Positions 44,705 through 56,470 of a stretch of DNA of 64,000 nt are shown here, in pieces. Every line of letters starts with the position of its first letter. Within the stretch, counting starts at the first letter, position 1. The DNA is from Citrus sinensis (Eukaryota > Streptophyta > Magnoliopsida > Sapindales > Rutaceae): the NCBI RefSeq assembly GCF_022201045.2, contig NC_068564.1, positions 32,827,001 through 32,891,000 of the forward strand. Direction: 5' to 3'. Both the position numbers and the translations under genes were made by a program. The notes beneath the pieces are model-generated. The model searched no databases and had not been told where the DNA came from. It was given only the letters and a program-made list of their open reading frames with translations.

Positions 44705-47700
44705 TTTATCAAGTTCAAATTTTGTAAAATGGGAAGGTTTCAGCAGCAACTGATTTGGTGACTTGCCGACTTGCAACTTAACACGAGACGAGGCCCAACC
44801 ATTTAGTACAAAAGTTTGGCCACCTTGCTGTAGTTGGGCCTTAGGCGTCGCTGGCAAGTTCTTTTCATTTAGGATAAGAGTCGGACTATTAGCATCTAGT
44901 CAAAAGTCTATTAAAAACCTCCTCTTGCACATCCACATTGTGTCCCACAATTAAAATTACCTGAAAAGACATTTTCCTGAGATGTACTTGCGAGACCTGA
45001 GATGTTTCTGAATCTCACCGTCAAACCTTGCTTTGTGTTTCACAACTCGTCAATTCATGTGTAGCTGTAGTCAGTCTCACAACCTCAATACAGCTCTCTT
45101 TAAGATTTTGCAAGAATTTTGTGGACATTTTCCTGAAAACTAACTGTTATTTCTGTTCAGAATTCACTTCATGCATTGAAAGAAACTTGTTCTTCGAACT
45201 CAAATCCAAAACACAACCCTTTACGACTTTTATTAAAAACTGCTTACAACCACGTTAAGGAATAAGATACAATTTCAAATAGTAACATTAATGTCTGCCT
45301 TCATTACGAGTAATTCCGCTTGAAAGCTTCCACAATTAAATTTTATAATAATAAAGTCAGATTTCATGATCATGAGCCTGAACCCACAGTCACTGAGCCT
45401 TTAGGGTAGGGCATAAAACTCTTTAAAGCTTGATACTTGACTGAACATGGGTTAGGAGGCTAATTATAAATATAAAACCTCTGGTTCTACAATTTATAGA
45501 GAGTATTATTACAGAAATATGGAAAAGCACCCACATTACATACCAGATTACCAAAAAAATTGTAACTACATAGGCTTCTTGATTTTCTTAATTAGAGGTT
45601 GAAAAAATATATCAAATTTTGGTATCTAAGAAGAATGAGCACCAGCAGTGTGAGAATTTCACCACCATTACTACGGTTTAACAATAGCTTCTTTTTTCTT
45701 TTTTCTTTTTTTAACTAATTAGGGTTATTTGGGAATAAATGGGGTGTTATGATATTGTTCAGTTTCTTTTTAATATTATAAAGTGGTGAAATGAGAAAAG
45801 GGGTTCTAATAGTTCTTTAAAGGGTTGCTAGTAGTTCCACACTTCCACTCTTAGGATAATAACATCTACCTTCTTTAATTTTAAACGGTTTTTCAATCGA
45901 GGATATAAACTTTCAGCTGTTATGAAAAGGTCCCTAATTCATATGGAGTTGACCCAACTATCTTTTAGTGTTATATTTCAGGAGCTTGGCAGCACATTTA
46001 TATTATGGGTCCAACTATATTAGAACCGTTTTACGGTGGAGCACTTTTTCATAATTATATTATACGATCAAAATTATAATATATTTTTTTATTATTTTTC
46101 ACTTTGCGTGTGTTGTTGTGATTCGTGCTGATTAACTCTAAAATAGTCATGGCCTTATATTACACATAAGAAAAAAATAGTAAAATAAAATTTTTTTTTT
46201 GGCGTGTCTTGTTATATTATTCGATATATACATTAATTTCACATTCTCTCTCAGGGCCCAATACAAACCCAACGTGCCCTTGAAGTTTCTGCCCATGGTC
46301 GGTCTCCTTTGGGTATCGGAACAAAAAGATAGCAACTTTTGGGCTAGCGCTGGACTCCATTGACAGTGGCAAAAGACTGCCCAATTGACTAATTGAGCAA
46401 AGTTTTTGTCTGTATCGTTTTAACGCTACTCATTTTCATCGAACATTCCCTGGCCTAACACATATTTACAAGAGAATGGTTCTTTTTCAAACCTGAAGTA
46501 GACGCTATCACGCCGTTGAAGATCAAAAAATATATTACCTCCAAGCATACTTAAATTTGAAATGCAGGCCCAATTTGGGAGGTCTGGACAATTACGTATG
46601 CATGTAGAAGATAGTTTTCCTTGTACTCAATATTCTTGTGGTTTTGATATTTACTAAAAAATCTAATGAGAAACTTTGTTATAAGTATAAATCATGATAT
46701 GTCATCCTCAAAAAACAGTTCAGTTGGTTGATATTTTATTGTGGTAGTAAGAGGCAAAGTGTCGATTCTAAGAAAATACATTAATTGTGGGGTAGGATGG
46801 GGGGAGGTGTGCATAAGAGTAATGTCAAAGTCACAAATTATACTGTATAACTTACGTGACTTAATAATATTGGTTTAATGAAATAAAAAAAATCATGCAT
46901 AACATTTGACATTTTAATCCATTAATATATTGTTATGCCATAATCAATTTGTATAAAATAATTTTTACAAAATAAATTTTGTGTCTCCGACATTAATTAT
47001 TTCTATGAAAATTTAAAAAAAAATGTGTCATGTAAAAATTCTGGAATTGTACTTATCATTTTTAGTTTGTATACAGTAATGTATATCCCTAATATTTTGC
47101 ATAAAAAAGAAGAAAAAATGTTGCATAAGTTTCCTGTTAAAATTTCATTGAAAACAACAAAAATGATTTTCCTCAGCTTATTTTGGACTGTTTTCAAGAT
47201 TATATGAAGAAACTAGTTTATGAAGAATTCCATATAACAGCTTGTGTCTTTTCATATCATTCATTTTGAAACATTAATTGTTTCCTTGTCATGTATATTT
47301 ATGGTTCTAAAAAGTCTATATGAATTAATAAACAGAGTTGAAAACTACCCAACTAAAATTTTCGAAGGGGATTTGCTGTCATCTTATGTATAAATCGGCA
47401 AACATCAACACTCCGATTTTCGGTTGATCATGTTTCAAGAAACTAGAGATAAGAGTAGTTATGATAATGTGATGTGAAAGCTCAGCCAACGAGTGATGAG
47501 AAAATGAGATGGGTTTTGTGTATTCATATGCTTGGATTATTATTAAGATAAGAAAGTGCATTTCACGAAATGATTATTGGTACATATTCTTTTTAATTTT
47601 TTGAAAGAAAAGTTTTGTTTTGATCGATTCAAAATGACGCTGATTCGATCTAATCAAATTGAAACTTATCTCAATAGTGTTTGGGCAATTGTAGTGACTC

Positions 47701-49026
47701 GACAGCTGGGTAAATAAAACCTTGTGAATCCTATTGTGCTACTAGTTACGCTTCATGCTAAATTTCGATAGTATTTAAAATTCATGCAAATGTACGGACT
47801 CTTGAAATTTACGGGCCGGATTGATTTCAACCAGTTTTCTTTGACTTAGCTCATGAATTTAGTTATGGGAAGATAGTAAATGAATGAAATTAATATAGAC
47901 TTGGTCCAACTCATCTTTAATAAAAATGGTGGAATAGATTTAGGGATTGTTTGTTAATCATTTGAAGTCTGAAATTTTATTAGTTTTATATTTTTTTTTC
48001 TAAAATTTACTCTCTTTTTTTGTTACTTATGTATGATTTTTAAACATTTACATCTGAATTAAAAAAATAAAATTTTGTAACTTTTATCAGAATGTGAAAA
48101 GATTTAAATGAGAAGTAAATATTATATTACAAATATCACTATAAAATTATTTATTTCTTCAACTATAATTTTTTATTTATTTATAAGGATGTTAAATAAC
48201 CATATTTAAGATTTTTTTTTAATTTATGAAAACAAACAAGATGCAATTTATATCTAGATATTAAAAAAAATGTCATTAAGTTATTTGTATTCAGAATCAT
48301 TCAGACTTTAGAAAAATTCAGACCCATTTAAATTTTAGACAAAAAAATAAATACTACCTTACACTTTAATGGTTGAATACAAACAAATTGATGTAAATTA
48401 AGATGACAACCAGAATTTAAGAAAAATGAATGAAGACAAAACAAATCATTTGCCATTTAACGATGAAAGGCTAAAGAATTTTGAAGATTTGAAATATGAA
48501 CTGAGAATGTATATACCTATAGTTAAAAGTACATCGATTAAGACAATTCAATGTCGAACTTAACTAAGTAGTTATATATACACACACACGCTATTAACTT
48601 AATTTGAATCTTGGAGAGATACTGAAAATTAATTTAGATTTGCTCATCTCTACTTTCTTTTAAATTAAAACATTAAAAAAGAAATGTAACTCTCCCCAGA
48701 GATCTCTTTCACATACGTATATATGTATGTATATATGCTTGTATACATACATACATACATAAACCATTGTCTATAAGCATACATTTAAATGCTGACTATT
48801 ACAAGGCCATATTCAAGTAAACTTCAAACTTTGCTCTTGTCGCCGTCATATAAATGAGTACACTGCTCAGAGGATTGTGCACTGGTGTCCAATGCAGTTC
48901 AGTTTTATACGAAAACTCATATCGTTTCTTAACCAAAATTAGCAGAGAGAAACAATGAACACAGCTGGGAAATCAATACTTGAAATGTTAAAACATTAAA
49001 TTGCATGCGTTCATACAAGCACCGAT
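44705..49026. other. Intergenic DNA, 4.3 kb, no gene recognised
   Basis: AT-rich. ORFs at 44763-44954, 45028-45258, 46147-46335, 47003-47207 and 47379-47561 are short, unconserved-looking and lack splice context. Confidence 0.6.
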
Positions 49027-49220
49027 TTATTATTCCCCTCAATGCCCTATTCAATCATAAATAAACTCTTGTATTTCTAAAGCAATAACAACAGCTTTAT
49101 ATTCACATAAGGATTGTCATTATTATTCCCCTCAATGCCCTATTCAATCATAAATAAACTCTTGTATTTCTAAAGCAATAACAACAGCTTTATATTCACA
49201 TAAGGATTGTCATTATTATT
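49027..49220. repeat. Perfect tandem duplication, 93-base period
   Basis: Bases 49027-49127 recur identically at 49120-49220 (offset 93). Starts with TTATTATTCCCCTC. Exact identity over the whole unit implies a recent event or an assembly artefact. Confidence 0.9.
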
Positions 49221-49612
49221 TTACCATAATTGCTTCCATGTTCTTAATAGAATTTCATTATTTGATTGTATCCTAGTTGGGGAAAAAAATCAATATCTCT
49301 TTGTCATTTTTGTCTTGAAATTGCAGACAGAAGAATAATCAATGTTCCCCAAAAAATGAAAATTAGTACTTGCAAGCTTAACGCAAGTCATCAAGTACAA
49401 GAAGAGTGAAATAAAAAGCATAGTATTAACTTATTACATTACATATAGTTCATAATTCTGTACATATGCCTTAAGCTTAAGTAACTTACCAGCTTCTTTC
49501 GCCCCATATATATATATATATATATTCTTGCAAAAAGGAGACATTTAAAGGAAGGTAATAATAAAAAGTAACAGAAAATTAAATAAAAACAAATGGTTCA
49601 CCATTGATCTTC
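49221..49612. other. 3' flank of the IBH1-like gene
   Basis: AT-rich; a (TA)n run at 49507-49525. Probably contains the 3'UTR of the minus-strand gene that ends at 49613. Confidence 0.5.
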
Positions 49613-50167
49613 TTAACAGCTCATCATCATCTCAGTAGCATCAGCAAGACTCCTCATTACATCAATTTGAGCTCGAAGAGACAATATATAATCTAGGGTT
49701 TCTTCAATCAAAGACACTTCATCCATGAACACCCCGCCGGGGACTAGACTCTTCAATATTTGTGTTCTTTTATTCACCATTTGCTTTGCAATAGAACTTG
49801 CCACAGCTTTGTCAGGAATCCTTTTCATTCGTCGTCTAATAATAGTTCCAGAGCTCTTCTTCAATATCTTCTTGCATCTCAGCCTTTTGATGCTCGTTGA
49901 AATCTTTGTAAGCCTCTCACAGTCAGAACCCAAAATTTGCTGAACAAAGAGTTTGCCATGATTATCATCTTTCGAAGCACTAGCAATGAGAGCACGGCTC
50001 CAGCTTGTTCTACCATTTCTTGCGGAAGCCATGGCTATGTCTGCCGATAGCTTTATCGCCTTCTTTCTCTCTGAAATAGACATGCTTTTTGCTGAAGAAC
50101 TGCATATTTGTAAGCCCAATATCCATTTCCTGAGAAATTCTTGCTTCAGTGAGCTTGGAGCACGCAT
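49613..50167 (-). CDS. IBH1-like atypical bHLH transcription regulator, 184 aa
   Basis: One coding exon from ATG (50167-50165) to TGA. The N-terminal block K-Q-E-F-L-R-K-W-I-L-G-L-Q followed by E-R-K-K-A-I-K-L-S-A-D-I-A-M-A-S-A-R-N and W-S-R-A-L-I-A is the signature of the IBH1/IBL1 group. The HLH lies near 128-178 (Q-I-L-K-S-L-V-P-G-G, then D-E-V-S-L-I-E-E-T-L-D-Y-I-L-S-L-R-A-Q-I). The basic region before it (R-R-R-M-K-R) lacks the H-E-R E-box contacts, as in all IBH1 types. These proteins repress growth by holding ACE/CIB-type bHLH activators, and are controlled by brassinosteroid and PRE proteins. Closest by eye to IBH1-LIKE 1 (At4g30410). Confidence 0.9.
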   Translation of the reverse strand: MRAPSSLKQEFLRKWILGLQICSSSAKSMSISERKKAIKLSADIAMASARNGRTSWSRALIASASKDDNHGKLFVQQILGSDCERLTKISTSIKRLRCKKILKKSSGTIIRRRMKRIPDKAVASSIAKQMVNKRTQILKSLVPGGVFMDEVSLIEETLDYILSLRAQIDVMRSLADATEMMMSC

Positions 50168-50168
50168 C

Positions 50169-50403
50169 CTGAAGAAAGAAAAAACAAGCGAATTAAATTA
50201 TGAATTATTCGAATGAAAATAAATAATTAGGGTTTACAAGGCTCAATATGGTGCCTATTAAAAATGTTGCACGAAAATAAAACAGCTACCATGTTGCGAA
50301 ATGTTGAGAGCTAGGGTTTTAGTAAAGATTATTATTTGAAAGGTGAAAAATAAGATTTGCTTTGATGCGTATGTAAATAAATTGAATATATGTACGTACA
50401 TAC
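50169..50403 (-). other. Probable 5'UTR intron of the IBH1-like gene
   Basis: AACAAG|GTATGT at 50404/50403 and CTTTCTTCAG|G at 50169/50168, so the start codon lies one base into the second exon. The pyrimidine-rich acceptor is good. No transcript evidence. Confidence 0.5.
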
Positions 50404-53309
50404 CTTGTTCTTGTGTATTAAAATAAGAAGAGATAAAATCATGAGAAGAGTGTGAAACAAAATTAAATTGCAGAGAGTGTTTGCAGCGATTTGCAGATCC
50501 AAGAAAAGTAGTGTGATCAGAATCCAAGAGAGAAGGGAAAAAAAAAAGGAAAAAAGAAGAAGAAAAGAAATAAACAAGAATGAGAAAAAGAAGAATGTGC
50601 CGAAACACAATTTATGTTCTCAAAGGAAGAGAAAATGGTGGGCCTGTGGGAGAAAGACACAGCACATGCGGGCACATGGTGTTTATGGCCCACTACACAA
50701 ACCCTAGAGAATATAATTTTTTTTTAATTTTATATTTTATTATTATTGTTGTGGGATTTATAGAACGAATTAAGGGGTAATGTAATGGAAACCTAACAAT
50801 TTGTAACTTTGTTGTGAATACAAACAAAATTCAGGTAAATGGCGATTAATTTAAATCATGAATATTGTTCATGTGGCGCTGTCGTAACTGTTGCTGTAGT
50901 AGACAATGCACAAGATTGCTGCAAATCAAAATTTCTTAATTATTTACAAAAGGGAAGAGATTGAAGAAACTTTGGTATCCATTTTCCAAATATGTGTTAT
51001 GAAAGATTGCTTGCTACAATGCATGCAGTGTTGCAGTATCCGGAAATAGTTGTATATACACATGAGAAAATAGAAATTACTTTAAAATTGATTACAAAAC
51101 GTTAAAGACTACTGTAGCAATATATTCGAGGAGACAGACTTCTGTTTTTTTTTTTTTTTTAAAATTTGTAAATTTAAGAATCATAATTAGGTTAAGGTTG
51201 GAGCTCGAAGTAAATTAAAATTTCTACGGGCCCAAATTCAAACTTCAAATTTTGAAGTTCTTAAGAATAATAAATTATTAACAAACAAATATTTACGAAA
51301 AAATTGTTACTAGACTATTATTTAATATCAATACAATATAAGAAAAAAATCCATACTTATAATTTATAAAGAAAAATAATTACAAAGCAAAAGAGCATTC
51401 ACCCATACAAAGTTCCCAAGCTTTTTTTTTTTTAAATTTATCTTTATTATTTTGATATTAGTGGGAATTAATAAATTACATTTTCATTTAATATATAAAG
51501 CTGTAGATTAAGGACCCGTTTGTGTGCAATGGTCAATTTAAAATTTTCACACTAACTTTTTTATATTTTCTATAAAAATTTCAAAAGTTTTTCAAATCCT
51601 CCATGTGCAATAACACATTCTTCTTAATATTCCTCCTCCCCTGATTAGGTATTTTTTTTTTCATTGGCATAAAATTATTTAATTATGCTCTATCAATTTC
51701 AAATGCATCATCCTTGGGTGTTGGGAAGTTGCTTAAGTACTGATTTTCTTAATTGGCCCTGAATCCTTTTCGATTTGTAATTTTATTCTCTCTTCATAAA
51801 GCTTCGGCATTTATTTCTATTGTTATTACACCTTGTATTTCCGGTTATTTAAATACAAGCGAGCTAGGTACTCGAGTGGAGGAAAGATATAGATTGAAAG
51901 AAGCCGTAAATCTTGGGCAAAGCATTAAAGAATGAGCTGCCTTTTGAGGCCTTTATTTTTAAGTGAGACAACAATAAATTGACCCTCAAAATTAATTGAC
52001 TAATTAACTATGACTATTTCATTCGTTTTATAATCACCAACACTTTACTTTTCGGCGACCGTTTGAAGAGTTTGAACAATTTTCTTGAGAACGAAATAGC
52101 AGCAGTTTATATTCGAAAGAAAAATAAATACCATAACACTATTTTTTTAGTTAACAGCAATATCTAGCCAGTCAAATTAGCTACAGTTATTGTTCAATTT
52201 ATTCTCCAAGTCTTTCTAATTTATGGATTTTTTCTCAATAAATGCATGATATTTAAATATATCTCAAGGCGTAATGAAGACGAGTTTTTCTACCAAAAGC
52301 TTGATGTCAAAGTGGGTAATGAAGTACTGTGAAATCTGTAAAACATTAAGTGGTTACAATCTTCCAATAATACGCAAAATAAAGTTTTTATTATCATGAT
52401 GTTCGAGCCATGTTTTGTTATTTATGTGAAGAAAATAAATTAGTAATGGGGTCGAGGGTTTTGAGTGTGATGCTAAGTTGAAGATGTTGAAATTGAGAGG
52501 AGAGAGAGTAAAAGAGAATTGGCAGGATCCGGAAAACATGGTGATGCCGAGAGGGCAATAAGAGGTCCCACAAGAAGAGAAATTCTAGGGCATGGGTTTT
52601 GGAAGAAAAAGAAGTCCCCCACATGGTCTCCACATGGGGATTTTAAAACTTTGCCTTTGTGAGGCCTCTCTCAAAGTACAGATTTTGTTCAATACAATTT
52701 TGCTTAGATAGAGATTTTACTTTTCATATATACTTGTACATCATCATTCACTCTTTCTCTTTTGAACTTGGCATAATCTATTTGTTTGCAGTTTGTATGA
52801 GGGTTCAAAATATGAGCCAAAAAAGGGGGGATGGGGTCGTCCAACTATTATACTTCAAACGATTGAAGGAAAGACTAGATACATATACATAACTCATTTT
52901 AAATAATTTGGTGGGATTGATTTGTCAATTCTCTCTTTAAATTTAACATTGGACAAGGTTATGATATAATTTTTATATATCCCTAAAATAAACGAACTTT
53001 ATATAAGAGTGTGTGTGTATAGAGTTAGGACTACTAGACCAATAAGAATAAAATGAAAAAAATTAAGAGTCATTTTGATCATTTTTTTGTTGAACCGTAT
53101 ATATCAATCCAAGATCCTGGATTAATTTGTTAAAATTCAGAAAAAACTATAAAATTGTGGTTTAATAATGTAATAAACATGAAAGCTATTAAACAACCCA
53201 AGCTTTTAATAAAATTCTTTTTTTTTTGCTATTACCATTCTTTTCCTTTTGTTTATCTTAGAATTTTATGATTTTCATGGCTGTTAAAAAAAATCATTGA
53301 TACATACAT

Positions 53310-53399
<90 letters not shown>
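53310..53399. repeat. (CA)n followed by (TA)n microsatellite
   Basis: About 70 bases of CA repeat, one CAAACA break, then about 20 bases of TA. Confidence 0.95.
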
Positions 53400-55379
53400 T
53401 CTTTATCTTCCAATTTGTAATAGCCATTATGAAACTCATTTTGAGAAGTTGAAGACCAAGCATCAATGTTTATTTGAAATTGAAAGAAAAAATTTAAATT
53501 ATCTATAGTGAAAATGAGGAACTGGGAGAGAAAGACATGAATGGTTAATTAAGTAATTTTATTCAAAATTATTTTGAAAAATAAAAATTTAATTTAAAAA
53601 TAGGCTTTAGAGAGAAAATTGATGGGTTCAAATAGCGCCCCACGTAAAAGAAATATCCATATAAAATCTTTTTTTTTCTTTTATAACACATAAATTAAAT
53701 TTCTTTTACTGTGGACGAGTGAGCAAACAAAACCAGAGATTAAAATTATAAATTTATAAAACTTCAATAAAAAAGTTAATTAACTTTATTGTGGAAGTAT
53801 TAGAGTGGTTACATTTTTTACGGTGTTTGATTAGAGGAAAAATCAGGAGACTCTTGAGGGCATGCGCCTCCTTACTTTTTACCATGTATCTTTAATTAAT
53901 AACTAATTTCTTAAGTCCCTACTTTGCCTTTCAAATCTATCTCTCCTTTTTTTATTACCATTCTTTTAAGCATCTAGCTTAGCTTAATTAGTGGCATTGT
54001 TGTTCTATCATTTGAAACAATGGGGCCTCAAATATAAACGGTAAGAAACCGTTGTCCCTATGATGATGTCAATTCCAATTGAATTTGGATCCCTTTATTT
54101 ATTTTTTCCGGGCTTACATTTATATCTGTTCATGCCCCTTACTTTATTTTTTATTTTCTTCAGTACAAATGTTAGTAACGAACTCGATAATAACTTTATA
54201 TAATTCAATGATCATTGAGTCTTGACGATTTATTATAATTATCTCCCTTGTGAAGTCTTATTCTTCAAAATCATCATTCCTAGACTGGTGTTTGATTAAT
54301 TTGTTAAAAAAAAAAAAACAGATTTTCAATTTTCAAACACTTCACTAGATACGCTTAGCTTTTAAATATTTATGACAGTAGGGAAAAAGAGGATTGCCCT
54401 CCTATTATTTGGAGAAAAAAAGTGAAATTTTCTTCATTTTTAAAATAGGTCTAATTTTTCTTTTTGTAATTATAACAGTGTTAACTTTATATGTTAGTTT
54501 ATTATTCTAACCTTAGTCTTGATATTTGTCATACAATTTAAATATTTTGAAAATATAAATCAAGCAAAATAACTTATATACCCTTAATGATTACATTAAT
54601 TTAATAATAAATTATAAATTATGGAGAAATAATACCAACTAAACTCAGACAATCGACATCCCATGCCCCTAAATCAATTTTCTTCCCACCAAAAATTAAC
54701 AAAAACATCTTCGTTACGCGTCTGAGCATAGGAATAATGGAATCAATAGCATCATTATTTTAAGAATATCTCAAATAAAGTAACCTTGAACAGAAGTTTG
54801 AAAATTTTCTTTTGTTCAAAATCATTATTCCAACAAAATCAGATCCTATTTAGCAACCTTTTAGATATGTGATTAACAAAAAATCAGAAATAACAACAAA
54901 AGGTTCAAACTTTTAATACTCATAAACCCATGTGTCAAAAACATAACAGACTCAACCCAATTTGTTTTAGTAAATTTAATAAATAGGCTCATATTTTAAT
55001 ATTATAAATGATTATAAAATAAAAAAGAACTTATATTGACAAATTAATTAATATTTCTCTAAAACTTACTATTTATTATTAAATTAATTTAATCATCAAG
55101 GGTATATAAGTTATTTTACTTAATTCATATTATCTAGAATATCTAAATTTTATGACTAATATCAAGATCAGAGATAGAATAATAAAATGATAAAAAGCAT
55201 TAATACGGTTATAAGTATAGGTGGTTTGAAAATACTTTAAAATACAAGGAAAATTTTACACAATTTCTCTAAATAACATGAGGTAGGTATTCCTCATTTT
55301 TCCTGTGACAGAAAGGTTACTAATCAAAATATAGGAAGTGTCAAAGGAAAATACTATCAAGTATATATGTATATATGTA

Positions 55380-55381
<2 letters not shown>

Positions 55382-55411
<30 letters not shown>
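55382..55411. repeat. (AG)n microsatellite
   Basis: A run of about 15 AG units followed by GGGAGGGAGAG. Confidence 0.9.
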
Positions 55412-55417
<6 letters not shown>

Positions 55418-55769
55418 AGAGAAATTGGATAAACCACAAAAGGACAGGGAAAGAGGGGTCGAAGCAAAGCGAAAACAAGTGAGCCAATGGGTTGGCCCCC
55501 GTGATTTACGGCTAGCCTTGCATCCAATTAATTGACTCACTTCACTTGTCAGTCTACTACTCTGTCAGCTGCGACTACACAATACACATTCTACATGAAT
55601 AACATCAACATTTCCCCTCTTCTTTCTAAAAATAATTCTTGTAGGATTGTAATCTTTACGCTCACTTCATCACACCCACGTACCATGCGCCAGCTGCTAT
55701 CTATACTTATTACACGCGCCTACAAATATTTTGATAAATTTTAACAAGCAAAAGAGACCAAGACTGATA

Positions 55770-56470
55770 CAGTATGTTTACCATACTCAATTAAGATTGG
55801 AATGGGAACAGATTGAAATAGGAATGGTGAATAAAAATTATAATAATTTGTTTACTTGAATTATATAAATGAGAATCGAAATGAGTTGAATTGTTCTTAT
55901 TGTGTTTATATTGTCTTAGAATTGGAATTGAAATGAATTAAATTGTAACAAATTATTTAAAAGTACTTAATGAACTATTATCATAGTTATTATTTTATAT
56001 TTTAATTATTGTGATTATTTATTCAAATACTATTAATAATAATAATTTTTAATAATAATATATTAATTAATTGTAAATTTTTTTATCATTAATGATAATA
56101 ATAATAATAATAATAATAACAACTACTACTAACATTACTATATTAATTATTATTATTTTTATCATTAATAACAATGATAATAACTATAATAATATAATAA
56201 ATTCAAAATACATTAATTAATTATAATAATATTTTTAACTAGGAGAAAATGTGTATTTTTTATTTTGTTGGGGGCAAAATGATCAATCTTGGGAATGAGA
56301 GATTGATCCCACCACCCCCTTGGGAATCAATCTCTCATTCCTTATTCCCAATTCAGGTGGGCTCTACGATTCTAATTCTGATTCCTACCTCCATTTTACA
56401 AAGTAAATACAGTTAATGATTCCGATTTGTGTTCTAATTTTCCAATATGAGAAGTAAATGCACCATTAAT
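55770..56470. mobile_element. Probable MITE with GTTTAC-type inverted ends
   Basis: The left side reads GTATGTTTACCATACTCAAT and soon ATTGGAATGGGAA; the right side, read inward from about 56465, gives GTGCATTTACTTCTCATATTGG. A long inverted repeat sits inside at 56295-56333 (GGAATGAGAGATTGAT against ATCAATCTCTCATTCC). A decayed (AAT)n core lies at 56030-56200. Ends and target duplication are not sharp. Confidence 0.45.

Larger units (their letters stand above)
50443..55780. other. Intergenic DNA, 5.3 kb, no gene recognised
   Basis: Holds the IBH1-like promoter and microsatellites. An ORF at 51753-51935 ends V-E-E-R-Y-R-L-K-E-A-V-N-L and looks protein-like, but it opens with a non-ATG codon and I cannot place it. 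Other short ORFs are low complexity. Confidence 0.55.

Noticed and set aside
53284..53466. Cys/Val-repeat ORF
   Set aside because: It is a translation of the (CA)n microsatellite.
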